DNA of 64,000 nucleotides from positions 806,001 through 870,000 of the forward strand of contig NZ_JASISU010000001.1 of assembly GCF_030063285.1 (NCBI RefSeq), read 5' to 3'. A model generated the notes under the pieces. It saw nothing but the letters and a program-made list of their open reading frames with translations, searched no databases and was not told the origin of the DNA. This document shows positions 28,503 through 37,230 of the stretch, one piece after another; the first letter of the stretch is position 1, and every line of letters starts with the position of its first letter. Both the position numbers and the translations under genes were made by a program. The DNA comes from Pseudarthrobacter sp. PS3-L1. Lineage in GTDB: Bacteria > Actinomycetota > Actinomycetes > Actinomycetales > Micrococcaceae.

Positions 28503-28733
28503 CTAGTGCTCGCCGGCCGAATCTGATCGACCAAGGAACGTCTGGGGAATCCAGAACGCCAGTGTAAACAGGCCAAGGCAGATGGCCATGGGCCAAGGAT
28601 TGTCCAGCGAGAGGAAGGAGAGGGAATAGATGCAGCCAAGGAACAGTGCCATCATGATCGCAAACAGGACGATCGTGGAGCCCAGCTTGTTCTCATTGCC
28701 CGGCGTGACGCGGGAATCATTGGTGGTGGACAT
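28503..28733 (-). CDS. Small two-helix membrane protein
   Basis: A 76-residue hydrophobic protein with a polar N-terminus (about 1-17) and two predicted transmembrane segments (about 19-37 and 46-63) separated by a short polar turn. GAGGAAAAA precedes ATG 28733; an upstream in-frame start at 28769 is unnecessary. No family was recognised. It follows deoC on the same strand (about 50 bp) and could be its downstream partner. Confidence 0.7.
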   Translation of the reverse strand: MSTTNDSRVTPGNENKLGSTIVLFAIMMALFLGCIYSLSFLSLDNPWPMAICLGLFTLAFWIPQTFLGRSDSAGEH

Positions 28734-28786
28734 TTTTTCCTCCTCGGCCCCCGTGGGGCTCAAAATCAACTGCAGTCCGGTGCCGC

Positions 28787-29494
28787 TCAGTAGCTGGATG
28801 AACCCTGTTCACCCGTGACAATTGCGATTCCGGAGCTGGCTCCAATACGTGTTGCACCTGCAGCAATCATAGCCTGAGCATCGGCCAGGGACCGTACGCC
28901 ACCTGAGGCTTTCACGCCCATGCCAGGTCCCACTGTTTTCCGCATCAGGGCCACGTCCTGCACTGTGGCGCCACCGCCGTTGAAGCCCGTCGACGTCTTG
29001 ACAAAATCAGCTTTGGCCTCAACAGCAGCCTCGCACGCCAGGACTTTCTGCTCATCGCTAAGAAGTGCTGTCTCGATGATGACCTTAAGGATTGACCCGC
29101 TGGCATGGACGGCCGCGGCTACCGCCTGGATGTCTTCCACCAGGGCACCCTTGTTTGAAGCCAGTGCGGATGCGATGTTGATGACCATGTCAACCTCATC
29201 GGCGCCGTCGAGTACCGCACCGCGAGCCTCGAAGACCTTGACGTCAGTGGGAGTGGCGCCCAGTGGGAAGCCCACCACCGAGCATGCAAGGACGCCCGTA
29301 CCGCGCAGTGCCCTGGAGACGGTCTTGATCCAGACCGGATTGACGCAGACGGATTTGAAGGAGTATTCGGCTGCTTCGGCACAGACCTTCAGGACCTGGG
29401 CTTCCGTGGCACTGGGCGCCAGGAGGGTGTGATCGATCAGCGACGCAATGGACGACGCCGAAACGTCCGATGTGGGGGTGGCCTCGGGGCTCAT
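28787..29494 (-). CDS. deoC: Deoxyribose-phosphate aldolase
   Basis: Cleaves 2-deoxyribose 5-phosphate to glyceraldehyde 3-phosphate and acetaldehyde in deoxynucleoside catabolism. The 235-residue TIM-barrel protein contains LIDHTLLAP, SVCVNPVWI, VVGFPLGA, GADEVDMVINI, the IIETALL segment, the Schiff-base Lys in DFVKTSTGF (~residue 167), and GVKASGGVR. A GAAAGGACC ribosome binding site precedes ATG 29494. It belongs with the nearby mutase and nucleoside phosphorylase genes in nucleoside salvage. Confidence 0.96.
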   Translation of the reverse strand: MSPEATPTSDVSASSIASLIDHTLLAPSATEAQVLKVCAEAAEYSFKSVCVNPVWIKTVSRALRGTGVLACSVVGFPLGATPTDVKVFEARGAVLDGADEVDMVINIASALASNKGALVEDIQAVAAAVHASGSILKVIIETALLSDEQKVLACEAAVEAKADFVKTSTGFNGGGATVQDVALMRKTVGPGMGVKASGGVRSLADAQAMIAAGATRIGASSGIAIVTGEQGSSSY

Positions 29495-29595
29495 GATGGT
29501 CCTTTCCGGTGGGCCTTGTGGGCCGCGGTTGCCACCCGAGGGGGTGGCTCTTCAGGTGACCATCTTGCCACAGGCCGCAACGCCTGGGGCGAGTG

Positions 29596-30435
29596 CTAGG
29601 CAGCAAACGCCAGACCCCTGGTGGGCACCTCTCCCATCAGCGCTGCAGCGCAGGCTCCCGCTGCCGAGTCGGCGGCTACCAGCAGTCCCAGCCGGACGCC
29701 GTCGTATGCTGCTGCGTCACCGATGGCCCAGATTCCCGGTACTCCCGTGCGGTAGTCACTGGAGATGACGATGCCGCCATCGGGGGCTGTGCTGAGCCCT
29801 GCGCTGTCCGCAAGGCTGTCCCAGGAGAGACGGTCCTCGGCAAGAACGACAAAATCCCCGTTCATGCTGCTGCCATCTTCGAAAATGATGCTCGTACCCG
29901 CATCTGCTGCTACCACCGAGGACGGGCGGCTCGTGGTGCGGATGGGACGGACTCCCCTGGCACGCAGCACAGCTTCCGCCTGACCTGCGGCGCTGCCGGT
30001 GCCCACCAGGATCCCCAGCGGGCGGCGGCCAAGCTCCGTCGTGGCGGAACGGACAGCCTCACCGAGGGCAACGGCATCGTCAATGGTGGAGTAGCTCAGG
30101 CAGTTCTGGGCACCTTCAACCGGAGCGTGGACGGCACGGGAGCCGGTGGCAATGACCAGGTGGTCGTAGTCGAACGCCATGCCATCGGCGGTGACAACTT
30201 GCCTCGTCGCAGAGTCGATGTAGCTTGCGGGCTGCCCAAACCGGATGGACACCTGCGGCAGCATGGCAAGCTCCAGGAGTTCGGCTGGAGCGTCATCCCG
30301 GTTACTCAGCACCGTGATACTTCCGGCGAAGCGCGCTGCATCAAGCTGATGGACCAGGGCTCGGGCGGCGGGTCCAGCGCCGGCAATGACAATGCGGGGA
30401 GCCGGAACGGAGGAAGGGCGGGCTGAGGCGGACAT
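29596..30435 (-). CDS. FAD-dependent oxidoreductase resembling the NirB N-terminal domain
   Basis: A ~279-residue flavoprotein with the FAD-binding GAGPAARALVHQL loop near the N-terminus, DHLVIATGSRAV, and the C-terminal GIWAIGDAAAYD flavin motif, as in pyridine-nucleotide-disulfide reductases and the flavin domain of assimilatory nitrite reductase NirB. NirB is normally much longer, with Fe-S/siroheme domains that are absent here. The usual NAD Rossmann GxGxxG region is reduced (VGTGSAAGQAEAVL). It sits downstream of a HemD-winged-helix regulator often associated with nitrite reductase genes, suggesting an NirB remnant or specialised derivative. ATG 30435 follows GAAAGGA. Confidence 0.78.
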   Translation of the reverse strand: MSASARPSSVPAPRIVIAGAGPAARALVHQLDAARFAGSITVLSNRDDAPAELLELAMLPQVSIRFGQPASYIDSATRQVVTADGMAFDYDHLVIATGSRAVHAPVEGAQNCLSYSTIDDAVALGEAVRSATTELGRRPLGILVGTGSAAGQAEAVLRARGVRPIRTTSRPSSVVAADAGTSIIFEDGSSMNGDFVVLAEDRLSWDSLADSAGLSTAPDGGIVISSDYRTGVPGIWAIGDAAAYDGVRLGLLVAADSAAGACAAALMGEVPTRGLAFAA

Positions 30436-30628
30436 GTGTAGTCCTTTCGCTGTGGCGGCCGGATTACGGCCGGTCATTGATCTACAGATCCAGCGTAGGG
30501 TGCACAGTTTTCCATCGTGTTTCTTGCTGCGCCGGCTTGGACATGGCAGCGTTCGCCAGTGTTTACCCATCGGTAACACGGGGTGTGACGGCCATCTCTT
30601 GACGTCGGCGCGTCTCTGTCATCGCAGG

Positions 30629-31765
30629 TCAAACCCTGATCCGGTACCCCCGCTTGACCACCGTCTCAATGAGCTGACCGTCGGGCAATGCGGACCGCAG
30701 GCGGCTGACCGTCATGTCCAAAGCATGCACCGAACCGCGTAGTTCCAGCAGCTCGGAAAGTGCGTTACGGGACAGGACGGCACCTCCGGCCCCCAGCAGG
30801 CCGCGCATCAGCAACAGCGGCGCTGGGGCAAGGTCGACCACGTCGCCGTTGATGCGCAGGCTCCTGCCCCGTAGCTCGATCCGGCCAGAGTCGGTATCCA
30901 GGCGCCGGACGTGCTTGAGGGCGAGGTGTTCTGCGACCAGGCGGACGAGGGCTCCCATGCGGAAACGCTCAGGGACCAAGGGTTTGATACCAGCGTCCAG
31001 CAGCGGGGCTGCGGTGATCGGTCCCACCGCTGCGGTCGTCACCGAAGCCCTCAGGCTAGCGACCAGGTCCTGGTACCGGCCCATCTCATGGGCGGTGCTC
31101 CACAGGGCGTCCACTGCAGGCGCACTGGTGAAGGTCAGGACGTCCAGGTTGCCGTGGCAGGCGGCGTCAATGAGGGTGGACAGCCGGTTCCTGCCGTCGG
31201 GTTTGACCCACCGGTGCGGGGTTACCGTCAGGACCGTGGCCCCGGACGTACGGAGCCGTTCCAGCTGGCGTAGATCCGTGTATCCGTGCAGCTGGACGGC
31301 GATGACCCGGTTCCGGACGCCCTCGGCCAACAGCATGTCCACAAGTGTTGCTGTGGTCTCGTCACTGCTGATGACGACGTCGCCCAGTCCTAGGGCTCCG
31401 ACAGCTCCCCGCGCTGAGGTCCCCAGGGCAAACATCCTTGCGGCACCCAGCGCCACCTGAAGCTCCTCGCCGATTCCCGCGGCGTCAGCAGCCTCACACC
31501 ACCTACGCAGTCCGTAGGCCGTGGTGGCAACACAAATATCGGGCTTGGCAGCAATGATGGCGCGGGTGTCGGCCGCCAGGACAGCATCCTCCCCGGCAGG
31601 AAGATTCGTCAGGGCTGGGGCATGCAGGACTTCCGCCCCACGGCGTTCCAGAGCCTCAATGAGGTCCCGCGAGCGCCGGTGCGAGGTCACGCCGATCCGG
31701 AATCCCGCCAATGGCGCGTCGGCGAGGTCCAGGGCGCTCAGCCCTGCCGGAGTTTCTGTTGGCAT
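30629..31765 (-). CDS. Uroporphyrinogen-III synthase-like protein with winged-helix DNA-binding domain
   Basis: A ~378-residue fusion. The first ~270 residues are HemD-like, with FRIGVTSHRR at the start and alternating alpha/beta segments (AVQLHGYTD, LDVLTFTSAPAV). The C-terminal ~100 residues form an OmpR/PhoB-type winged helix: LRINGDVVDLAPAPLLLMRG, then ALDMTVSRLRSAL and VVKRGYRIRV. This HemD-wHTH arrangement is known in actinobacterial nitrite-assimilation loci (for example Rv0260c), where it is regarded as a regulator. ATG 31765 has a weak ribosome binding site. It is likely the first gene of a pair with the NirB-like flavoprotein, 193 bp downstream. Confidence 0.86.
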   Translation of the reverse strand: MPTETPAGLSALDLADAPLAGFRIGVTSHRRSRDLIEALERRGAEVLHAPALTNLPAGEDAVLAADTRAIIAAKPDICVATTAYGLRRWCEAADAAGIGEELQVALGAARMFALGTSARGAVGALGLGDVVISSDETTATLVDMLLAEGVRNRVIAVQLHGYTDLRQLERLRTSGATVLTVTPHRWVKPDGRNRLSTLIDAACHGNLDVLTFTSAPAVDALWSTAHEMGRYQDLVASLRASVTTAAVGPITAAPLLDAGIKPLVPERFRMGALVRLVAEHLALKHVRRLDTDSGRIELRGRSLRINGDVVDLAPAPLLLMRGLLGAGGAVLSRNALSELLELRGSVHALDMTVSRLRSALPDGQLIETVVKRGYRIRV

Positions 31766-32069
31766 GGTGATGGTGCCCACGCGACTCACGTTCCCGGTGG
31801 CGAGGCAGCCGGGATGGAGATGGCACTCGTGACGCCGGAAATGACTCGTCGTGGAACCCGGGCAGCCAAGCGGGTAGGACTCTCTGGGGCAATGGGAAGT
31901 CCTGTCACGGGGGCCTTTCGCAGGTGGCGCAGAAAGGAACCCCGCGCCTTGTTCTCCCACACTAGGGACGCGCGGTTTCGCGTTAGTTTCCCGATTGTTT
32001 CGTAGGTTTAACTTCTACGTCACGGAGGCATTTCCCGGTCAATGCCATGTTCGTCCGTCAGGTCCGGTA
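31766..32069 (-). other. Promoter region of the HemD-winged-helix gene
   Basis: About 300 bp without a gene. On the minus strand it contains an 11-bp-period repeat array (31975-32023) and a -10-like TAGTGT at 31959-31964. No other feature was recognised. Confidence 0.6.
31975..32023 (-). promoter_or_regulatory. GlnR-like array of five direct repeats, 11-bp period
   Basis: Read on the minus strand, the repeat cores are GTGAC, GTTAA, GAAAC, GAAAC and GAAAC, each separated by exactly six bases. This fits the GTnAC-n6-GAAAC arrangement known for the nitrogen regulator GlnR and, more generally, OmpR-type direct-repeat sites. The array lies immediately upstream of a -10-like TAGTGT. The downstream HemD-winged-helix/NirB-like pair fits nitrogen control. 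Assignment to GlnR is inference. Confidence 0.6.
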
Positions 32070-33806
32070 CTAGAGCCCGAGGGCCTCGCTGACATCCGAG
32101 AGGACGACGTCCAGGGCAGTCCGTGCAGCCTGCCGGGCTTCCGGAAGCTCAGCTGCCGAGTCCACCTCGCGGATGACCTCGAGATAGCACTTGAGCTTGG
32201 GCTCGGTCCCGCTCGGACGGATAATCACCCGGGTATTGTCGCGAGTGATGAACAGCAAACCATCGGTGGGTGGCAACGTGTCAGTTCCCTCGGCCAGGTC
32301 GATATAGCTCTCCACTGCCGAGCCGCCGAAAGATTCCGGTGGGCTCACTCGCAGCCGGTTCATCATCGCACCAAGCAGTCCGAGGTTGGCCACCCGGATA
32401 CTGAGCTGATCACTGGCATGCAGGCCGTGGACCAGGTAGAGGGAGTCCAGGGTGTCGAAGATGGTCCGGCCTGAAGCCTTGGCCGCGGCAGCAAGTTCGG
32501 CAATAAGGACGGCAGCGGAGATGCCGTCCTTGTCCCGGACAAGGGTCGGTGCCACGCAATAGCCCAGGGCTTCCTCGTAGCCGTACAGCAAGCCGGGAAC
32601 GCGGGCGATCCACTTGAAGCCGGTCAGGGTTTCCTCGTGCCTGATGCCAGCCGACTCCGCGATCCGGGCCAGGAGGCGGGAGGAAACAATCGAGTTGGCA
32701 AAAACACCAGCGGTGGTGTCAACCTCGCCTGCCATCCGTTCAATGACGTGGGCGCCAAGAAGGGCTCCCACCTCATCGCCGCGGAGCATGCGCCATTCAC
32801 CGGTGTCCGGGTCTTTGGCCGCAACCGCTGCACGGTCGGCGTCCGGGTCGTTCGCCAGGACGATGTCGGCGTCCAGTCGGTCAGCAGTTGCAAGAGCCAG
32901 GTCAAGGGCTCCTGGTTCCTCTGGGTTCGGGAAACTCACCGTGGGAAAGTCAGGGTCCGGTTCAGCCTGCTCAGATACGAGCGTGACATCCGTGAAGCCC
33001 GCGGCGTCCAGAACTGCAACAGCTGTCTGGCCGCCCACGCCATGCATGGGTGTCAGGACAATGGTGAGCTCGCGTGCCGGGAAATTCTCTCGGTCGGCAA
33101 GGTCTGCCACAGCGGCCCGGTAGTCGGCAGCGACGGAGGGCGCCAGGACGTGCCAGCCTTCTGTTGCCAGGGTGATCGAGTCAAGTGTGCCCACGGCATC
33201 GATATCCGCGGCGATGGCAGCATCGAAGGGTGCCACGATCTGTGCTCCCCTGCCGTTTTCCGGAACAGCATGGCGACCCAGATAGACCTTGTAGCCGTTG
33301 TCCTGCGGGGGATTATGGCTGGCTGTCACCATGACGCCACCGTCGCAGTCGAGTGCGCGGACGGCATAGGCGAGGAGGGGAGTGGGAAGCGCGGACGGCA
33401 GAAGGAAGGTCTCAATGCCTGCCGCGGCGAAGATGGCTGCGGTTTCCTGCGCGAAAATATCTGAGTTGTACCGGGCGTCGTACCCTACAACGGCACGCGC
33501 GCGGGTGCCGGCAGAGGCCTGCTCTACAGTGCGGTTCAGGAATGCAGCCAGGCCTGCCGCGGCCCTGCGGACCACCACACGGTTCATTCGGTTGGGGCCG
33601 GGTCCCAACGCCGCTCGCAGGCCGGCAGTACCGAATTCAAGCGTGCCTGCGAAACTGTCTGTAAGTTCCTGGAGTGCGGAGCGGTCTGCGTCCTCTGCGC
33701 GCTTGAGGAGGTTCAGGAGCTGCTCTGCGGTGGCCGGATCAGGATCCTGGGCAGCCCATTGCCGAGCTGCTGTGATCAGGGCGCTATCCGCATCGTGTGA
33801 GGTCAT
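32070..33806 (-). CDS. Phospho-sugar mutase (phosphoglucomutase/phosphomannomutase family)
   Basis: A 578-residue alpha-D-phosphohexomutase with four domains: the EFGTAGLRAALGPGPNRMN N-terminal motif, the phosphoserine loop VTASHNPPQDNGYKVY (Ser is the catalytic residue), the metal-binding loop NDPDADRAAV, a sugar-recognition region GFKWIARVPG, and the C-terminal phosphate loop RPSGTEPKLK. The length matches the long class that includes phosphopentose/phosphoglucose mutases. Adjacent deoC and purine nucleoside phosphorylase favour a pentose-1-phosphate role; hexose use is also possible. Confidence 0.9.
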   Translation of the reverse strand: MTSHDADSALITAARQWAAQDPDPATAEQLLNLLKRAEDADRSALQELTDSFAGTLEFGTAGLRAALGPGPNRMNRVVVRRAAAGLAAFLNRTVEQASAGTRARAVVGYDARYNSDIFAQETAAIFAAAGIETFLLPSALPTPLLAYAVRALDCDGGVMVTASHNPPQDNGYKVYLGRHAVPENGRGAQIVAPFDAAIAADIDAVGTLDSITLATEGWHVLAPSVAADYRAAVADLADRENFPARELTIVLTPMHGVGGQTAVAVLDAAGFTDVTLVSEQAEPDPDFPTVSFPNPEEPGALDLALATADRLDADIVLANDPDADRAAVAAKDPDTGEWRMLRGDEVGALLGAHVIERMAGEVDTTAGVFANSIVSSRLLARIAESAGIRHEETLTGFKWIARVPGLLYGYEEALGYCVAPTLVRDKDGISAAVLIAELAAAAKASGRTIFDTLDSLYLVHGLHASDQLSIRVANLGLLGAMMNRLRVSPPESFGGSAVESYIDLAEGTDTLPPTDGLLFITRDNTRVIIRPSGTEPKLKCYLEVIREVDSAAELPEARQAARTALDVVLSDVSEALGL

Positions 33807-33854
33807 GGGCTAACGCTATCGCTATCCGGCCACCACTGTGGCACCTGGTATCGG

Positions 33855-34673
33855 CTACAGGCGGGCGATGATTTCAGAGAGCAGCTTGGAAATCCTCGGC
33901 CCGGCAGCCTGCCCGGATTCAATGACTTCCTGGTGGCTCAGAGGAGTAGGACTGATTCCTGCTGCCAGGTTGGTGACCAAGGAGATGCCAAAAACTTCCA
34001 TTCCCGCGTGCCGGGCTGCGATGGCCTCCAGTGCCGTGGACATACCTACCAGATCGGCGCCGATGCGCTTGGCGTACTGCACCTCCGCAGGTGTTTCGTA
34101 GTGCGGGCCGGTGAACTGAGCGTAGACGCCCTCGTCGAGGCTGGGGTCCACTTCCCTGGCAAGACCGCGCAGGCGTGACGAATACAGGTCTGTCAGGTCA
34201 ACAAAGGTGGCGCCTTCCAGGGGAGAGGTGGCCGTGAGATTGATGTGGTCGCTGATCAGCACGGGAGTTCCGGGAGTCCATGCTTCGTTGAGCCCGCCGC
34301 AGCCGTTGGTGACCACCAGCGTTTTGCAGCCTGCGGCAGCAGCAGTGCGGACTCCATGCACCACTGCGCGGACGCCTTTGCCCTCGTAGTAGTGCGTCCG
34401 GGCGCCAAGGACCAGGGCTCGCTTGCCATCAGCTGTCAGGACCGAGCGGATGGTGCCTACATGCCCTTCAACGGCGGGAGCGTGGAAACCAGGGACCTCC
34501 GTAGCGTTCAGTGTCGCAGTGGTTTCGCCGATCATCTCTGCTGCGGCGCCCCAGCCCGATCCCAGGATCAATGCAACGTCGTGGGCTTCCACCCCCGTTT
34601 CCTGGGCAATGTAGTCGGCGGCGGCGCGCGCGGCGTCGAAAGGATCAGTGTTCAGAAGTTCTGTTGTGCTCAC
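33855..34673 (-). CDS. Purine nucleoside phosphorylase
   Basis: Phosphorolyses purine (deoxy)nucleosides to base and (deoxy)ribose 1-phosphate. The 272-residue trimeric-type (PNP/MTAP) protein has LILGSGWG (phosphate site), GRTHYYEG-like ARTHYYEGKG, VTNGCGGLN, the GPHYETPAE loop, and the Met of GMSTALEAIAA that contacts the ribose. GTG 34673 is the start (short weak ribosome binding site). It is divergent from lpdA across 107 bp and upstream of the mutase on the same strand. Confidence 0.94.
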   Translation of the reverse strand: MSTTELLNTDPFDAARAAADYIAQETGVEAHDVALILGSGWGAAAEMIGETTATLNATEVPGFHAPAVEGHVGTIRSVLTADGKRALVLGARTHYYEGKGVRAVVHGVRTAAAAGCKTLVVTNGCGGLNEAWTPGTPVLISDHINLTATSPLEGATFVDLTDLYSSRLRGLAREVDPSLDEGVYAQFTGPHYETPAEVQYAKRIGADLVGMSTALEAIAARHAGMEVFGISLVTNLAAGISPTPLSHQEVIESGQAAGPRISKLLSEIIARL

Positions 34674-34780
34674 TGGACCAAGTTACAGTGCGATTGCCCA
34701 CATCGCAGCGGTTTCAGCAGGGTTTCGGGTCCGTTCGGTGACCTGAGTCTTGGTGCTGCAGGGGCAATGGGAGAGAATGG

Positions 34781-36202
34781 TTGACTGTGACTACGCATCC
34801 TGATTTCAGCTCACCCCGCATCGTGATCCTGGGCGGAGGCCCCGGTGGATATGAGGCCGCCCTTGTCGCATCCTCCCTTGGCGCCCAGGTCACCATCGTT
34901 GAGCGTGCAGGCCTCGGTGGCTCCGCAGTACTGACCGACGTCGTGCCGTCCAAAACGTTGATTGCCACGGCCGACCTGATGACTCGGGTAGCTGAAGCCG
35001 GAGAGCTGGGCGTTAAGTTCGATGTTGACGGCGGTGACGTCACCCCCATCATGCGCGCCGATCTCAAGCACATCAATGACCGTCTCCTCACGCTGGCGCG
35101 CAGCCAGTCCACTGACATCCACGATGCGCTTGCCCTCTCGGGTGTGCGTATTGTCGAGGGTTCAGGGCGCCTGGTTGACGGCCACACAGTGGAAGTCCTG
35201 ACTGCGGACGGCACGGAGGCCCTGGAAGCAGACGAGATCCTCCTGGCCGTGGGCGCCCATCCGCGCGAGCTGCCCACCGCGCGGCCTGACGGCGAACGCA
35301 TCCTGAACTGGGCGCAGATCTACAACCTCGAAGAGCTCCCCACGGACCTGATCGTTGTGGGCTCAGGCGTGACAGGGGCCGAATTCGCCTCGGCCTACAA
35401 CGGCCTCGGATCCAAGGTCACGCTCATCTCAAGCCGGGATCGGGTCCTCCCCGGCTCTGACGCTGATGCCGCGGAAGTCCTGGAAGAGGTTTTTGAGCGA
35501 CGGGGTGTCCGTGTTCTGTCCAGAGCACGGGCGGAGACAGTTGAGCGGAGTGACGACGGCGTCGTTGTCACCCTTGGCGACGGCTCCAAAGTAACGGGCA
35601 GCCACTGCCTGGTGTGTGTCGGATCGATCCCCAACACGGCTGGGATCGGACTTGAGGAAGTGGGCGTCCAGCTCAGCGAGAGCGGCCATATCAAGGTCGA
35701 CGGCGTCTCCCGGACCACTGCCCCCAACATCTACGCGGCTGGCGACTGCACGGGTATTCTGGCACTCGCCTCTGTCGCTGCAATGCAGGGCCGGATCGCT
35801 ATTGCGCACATCCTCGGAGATGGCGTCACCCCGCTGAAGCTCCATCAGGTGGCCTCCAATATCTTCACATCGCCCGAGATTGCCACTGTGGGTGTCACCG
35901 AAGAGGAGATCACCTCCGGCAAATACCAGGGCGACACCATCAAGCTATCCCTGCGCAGCAACGCACGTGCCAAAATGCGCAACCACCGCGACGGATTCGT
36001 CAAGATCTTCTCGCGCAAGGGCTCGGGCACCGTGATCGGCGCCGTCGTCGTGGGTCCCAATGCCTCGGAACTGATCTTCCCGTTGGCTATTGCGGTCAAG
36101 CAGAAACTGCATGTCGACGACGTTGCCAGCACCTTCACTGTGTACCCATCCCTGACGGGGTCCATCTCGGAAGCTGCCCGTCGCCTGCACGTGCACATGT
36201 AG
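34781..36202 (+). CDS. Flavoprotein disulfide reductase family, LpdA-type quinone reductase
   Basis: A 473-residue FAD/NAD(P)-binding enzyme of the lipoamide-dehydrogenase superfamily. It has the GGGPGGYEAALVAS FAD loop, the VVGSGVTGAEFA NAD(P) loop, NIYAAGDCTG, and the C-terminal dimerisation domain. The region that normally carries the redox CxxxxC reads GLGGSAVLTDVVPSK, without either Cys. This matches the Mycobacterium LpdA (Rv3303c) group, a quinone reductase rather than a lipoamide dehydrogenase. The start is TTG 34781 or GTG 34787, after GGGAGAGAA. It is upstream of the heliorhodopsin gene (about 200 bp). Confidence 0.88.
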   Translation: MTVTTHPDFSSPRIVILGGGPGGYEAALVASSLGAQVTIVERAGLGGSAVLTDVVPSKTLIATADLMTRVAEAGELGVKFDVDGGDVTPIMRADLKHINDRLLTLARSQSTDIHDALALSGVRIVEGSGRLVDGHTVEVLTADGTEALEADEILLAVGAHPRELPTARPDGERILNWAQIYNLEELPTDLIVVGSGVTGAEFASAYNGLGSKVTLISSRDRVLPGSDADAAEVLEEVFERRGVRVLSRARAETVERSDDGVVVTLGDGSKVTGSHCLVCVGSIPNTAGIGLEEVGVQLSESGHIKVDGVSRTTAPNIYAAGDCTGILALASVAAMQGRIAIAHILGDGVTPLKLHQVASNIFTSPEIATVGVTEEEITSGKYQGDTIKLSLRSNARAKMRNHRDGFVKIFSRKGSGTVIGAVVVGPNASELIFPLAIAVKQKLHVDDVASTFTVYPSLTGSISEAARRLHVHM

Positions 36203-36353
36203 CACTGCCAGATGGCGGCGCAGGCCCGGTCGTTGCGGGGGAGTTCGGGAAAGCGAGGCGTCTCCCACAATTTCCCCCGCGTGCCTCACTTCTTTCCTTC
36301 CGGGGGTGGCTCTTCCCTCAGGAGCGTGGCGGGACTTTTGGCAGCACCGTAGC

Positions 36354-36373
36354 AGCAGAATTCCTGCTATTGT
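36354..36373 (+). promoter_or_regulatory. Candidate heliorhodopsin promoter and operator
   Basis: An extended -10-like TGCTATTGT (36365-36373) lies 30 bp before the heliorhodopsin ATG, overlapped by an inverted repeat AGCAG-N5-CTGCT (36354-36368). No good -35 element is spaced correctly; TTGGCA at 36338 is 24 bp away. Overlap of a palindrome with the -10 suggests repression. Confidence 0.4.
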
Positions 36374-36403
36374 CTGGCACACCTCTTCCGAAGGAGCCCC
36401 ACA

Positions 36404-37204
36404 ATGGCACGCAGAGTGCGTACCCCTGAACATACGATTTCCCGTCTGCGCACGTACAACATTGTGGCCGGATCCCTGCACCTGGTGCAGGCCATTGGCT
36501 TCGCGTACGTGCTGACGTTGCTGACAGACCAGGTCACGTTTGCCGTCACGGCAGACTATCTTGGCGGTGCCCCGGGAATGCCTGTGCCGCCCGAACGCGT
36601 AACCCTTTTTGATGTCAACGTGGGGTTGGGAGTTGTTGCATTCCTGGCGTTGTCCGCGCTCTTTCACTTCCTGATCTCTTCGCCGTGGTTTTTCCCCCGA
36701 TACGCGGCTGGTCTCAGAGCGAACCACAACTATTTTCGCTGGGTCGAGTACTCCTTGAGCTCATCGATCATGATCTGGCTGATAGCGCAGATCACCGGTA
36801 TCACCGATGTCGCCGCCCTGTTCGCAATCTTCGCACTCAATGCCACAATGATCCTGTTTGGCGCCTTGCAGGAAAAATATGAGACACCAGGAAACGGCAA
36901 GTTCCTGCCCTTCATTTTCGGTTCCATGGCCGGTGTGGTGCCGTGGATCGTCATTGCCATCTATGTCATAGCACCAGGCTCCACAAGCAATGTTGAAACG
37001 CCGGGATTTGTGTATGGCATCATCGTTTCGCTCTTCCTGTTTTTCAACACCTTTGCCGTCAACCAACTGCTGCAGTACAAGCAAGTGGGTGGCTGGCGCG
37101 ATTACCTGTGGGGCGAGCGCGCATACATCACGTTGAGCCTGGTGGCCAAGACAGCGCTGGCCTGGCAGGTATTTTCCGGCGCGATCATCCCTGCTTTCAC
37201 CTGA
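36404..37204 (+). CDS. Heliorhodopsin
   Basis: A 266-residue, seven-helix membrane protein of the heliorhodopsin family, which binds retinal and is inverted in the membrane relative to other microbial rhodopsins. The diagnostic residues can be counted: the Schiff-base Lys at 249 in LSLVAKTALAWQ, the counterion Glu at 115 in FRWVEYSLSSS, His88 in LFHFLIS, and Asn109. The Lys-Glu, Glu-His and Glu-Asn spacings (134, 27 and 6) equal those of heliorhodopsin 48C12 (K241, E107, H80, N101). His26 in SLHLVQA corresponds to H23. GAAGGAGCCCCACA precedes the ATG. No retinal-synthesis gene is in the window. Its function, sensory or regulatory, remains debated. Confidence 0.95.
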   Translation: MARRVRTPEHTISRLRTYNIVAGSLHLVQAIGFAYVLTLLTDQVTFAVTADYLGGAPGMPVPPERVTLFDVNVGLGVVAFLALSALFHFLISSPWFFPRYAAGLRANHNYFRWVEYSLSSSIMIWLIAQITGITDVAALFAIFALNATMILFGALQEKYETPGNGKFLPFIFGSMAGVVPWIVIAIYVIAPGSTSNVETPGFVYGIIVSLFLFFNTFAVNQLLQYKQVGGWRDYLWGERAYITLSLVAKTALAWQVFSGAIIPAFT

Positions 37205-37230
37205 GTGAGAGCGGCGACGCACCCAGGGAT

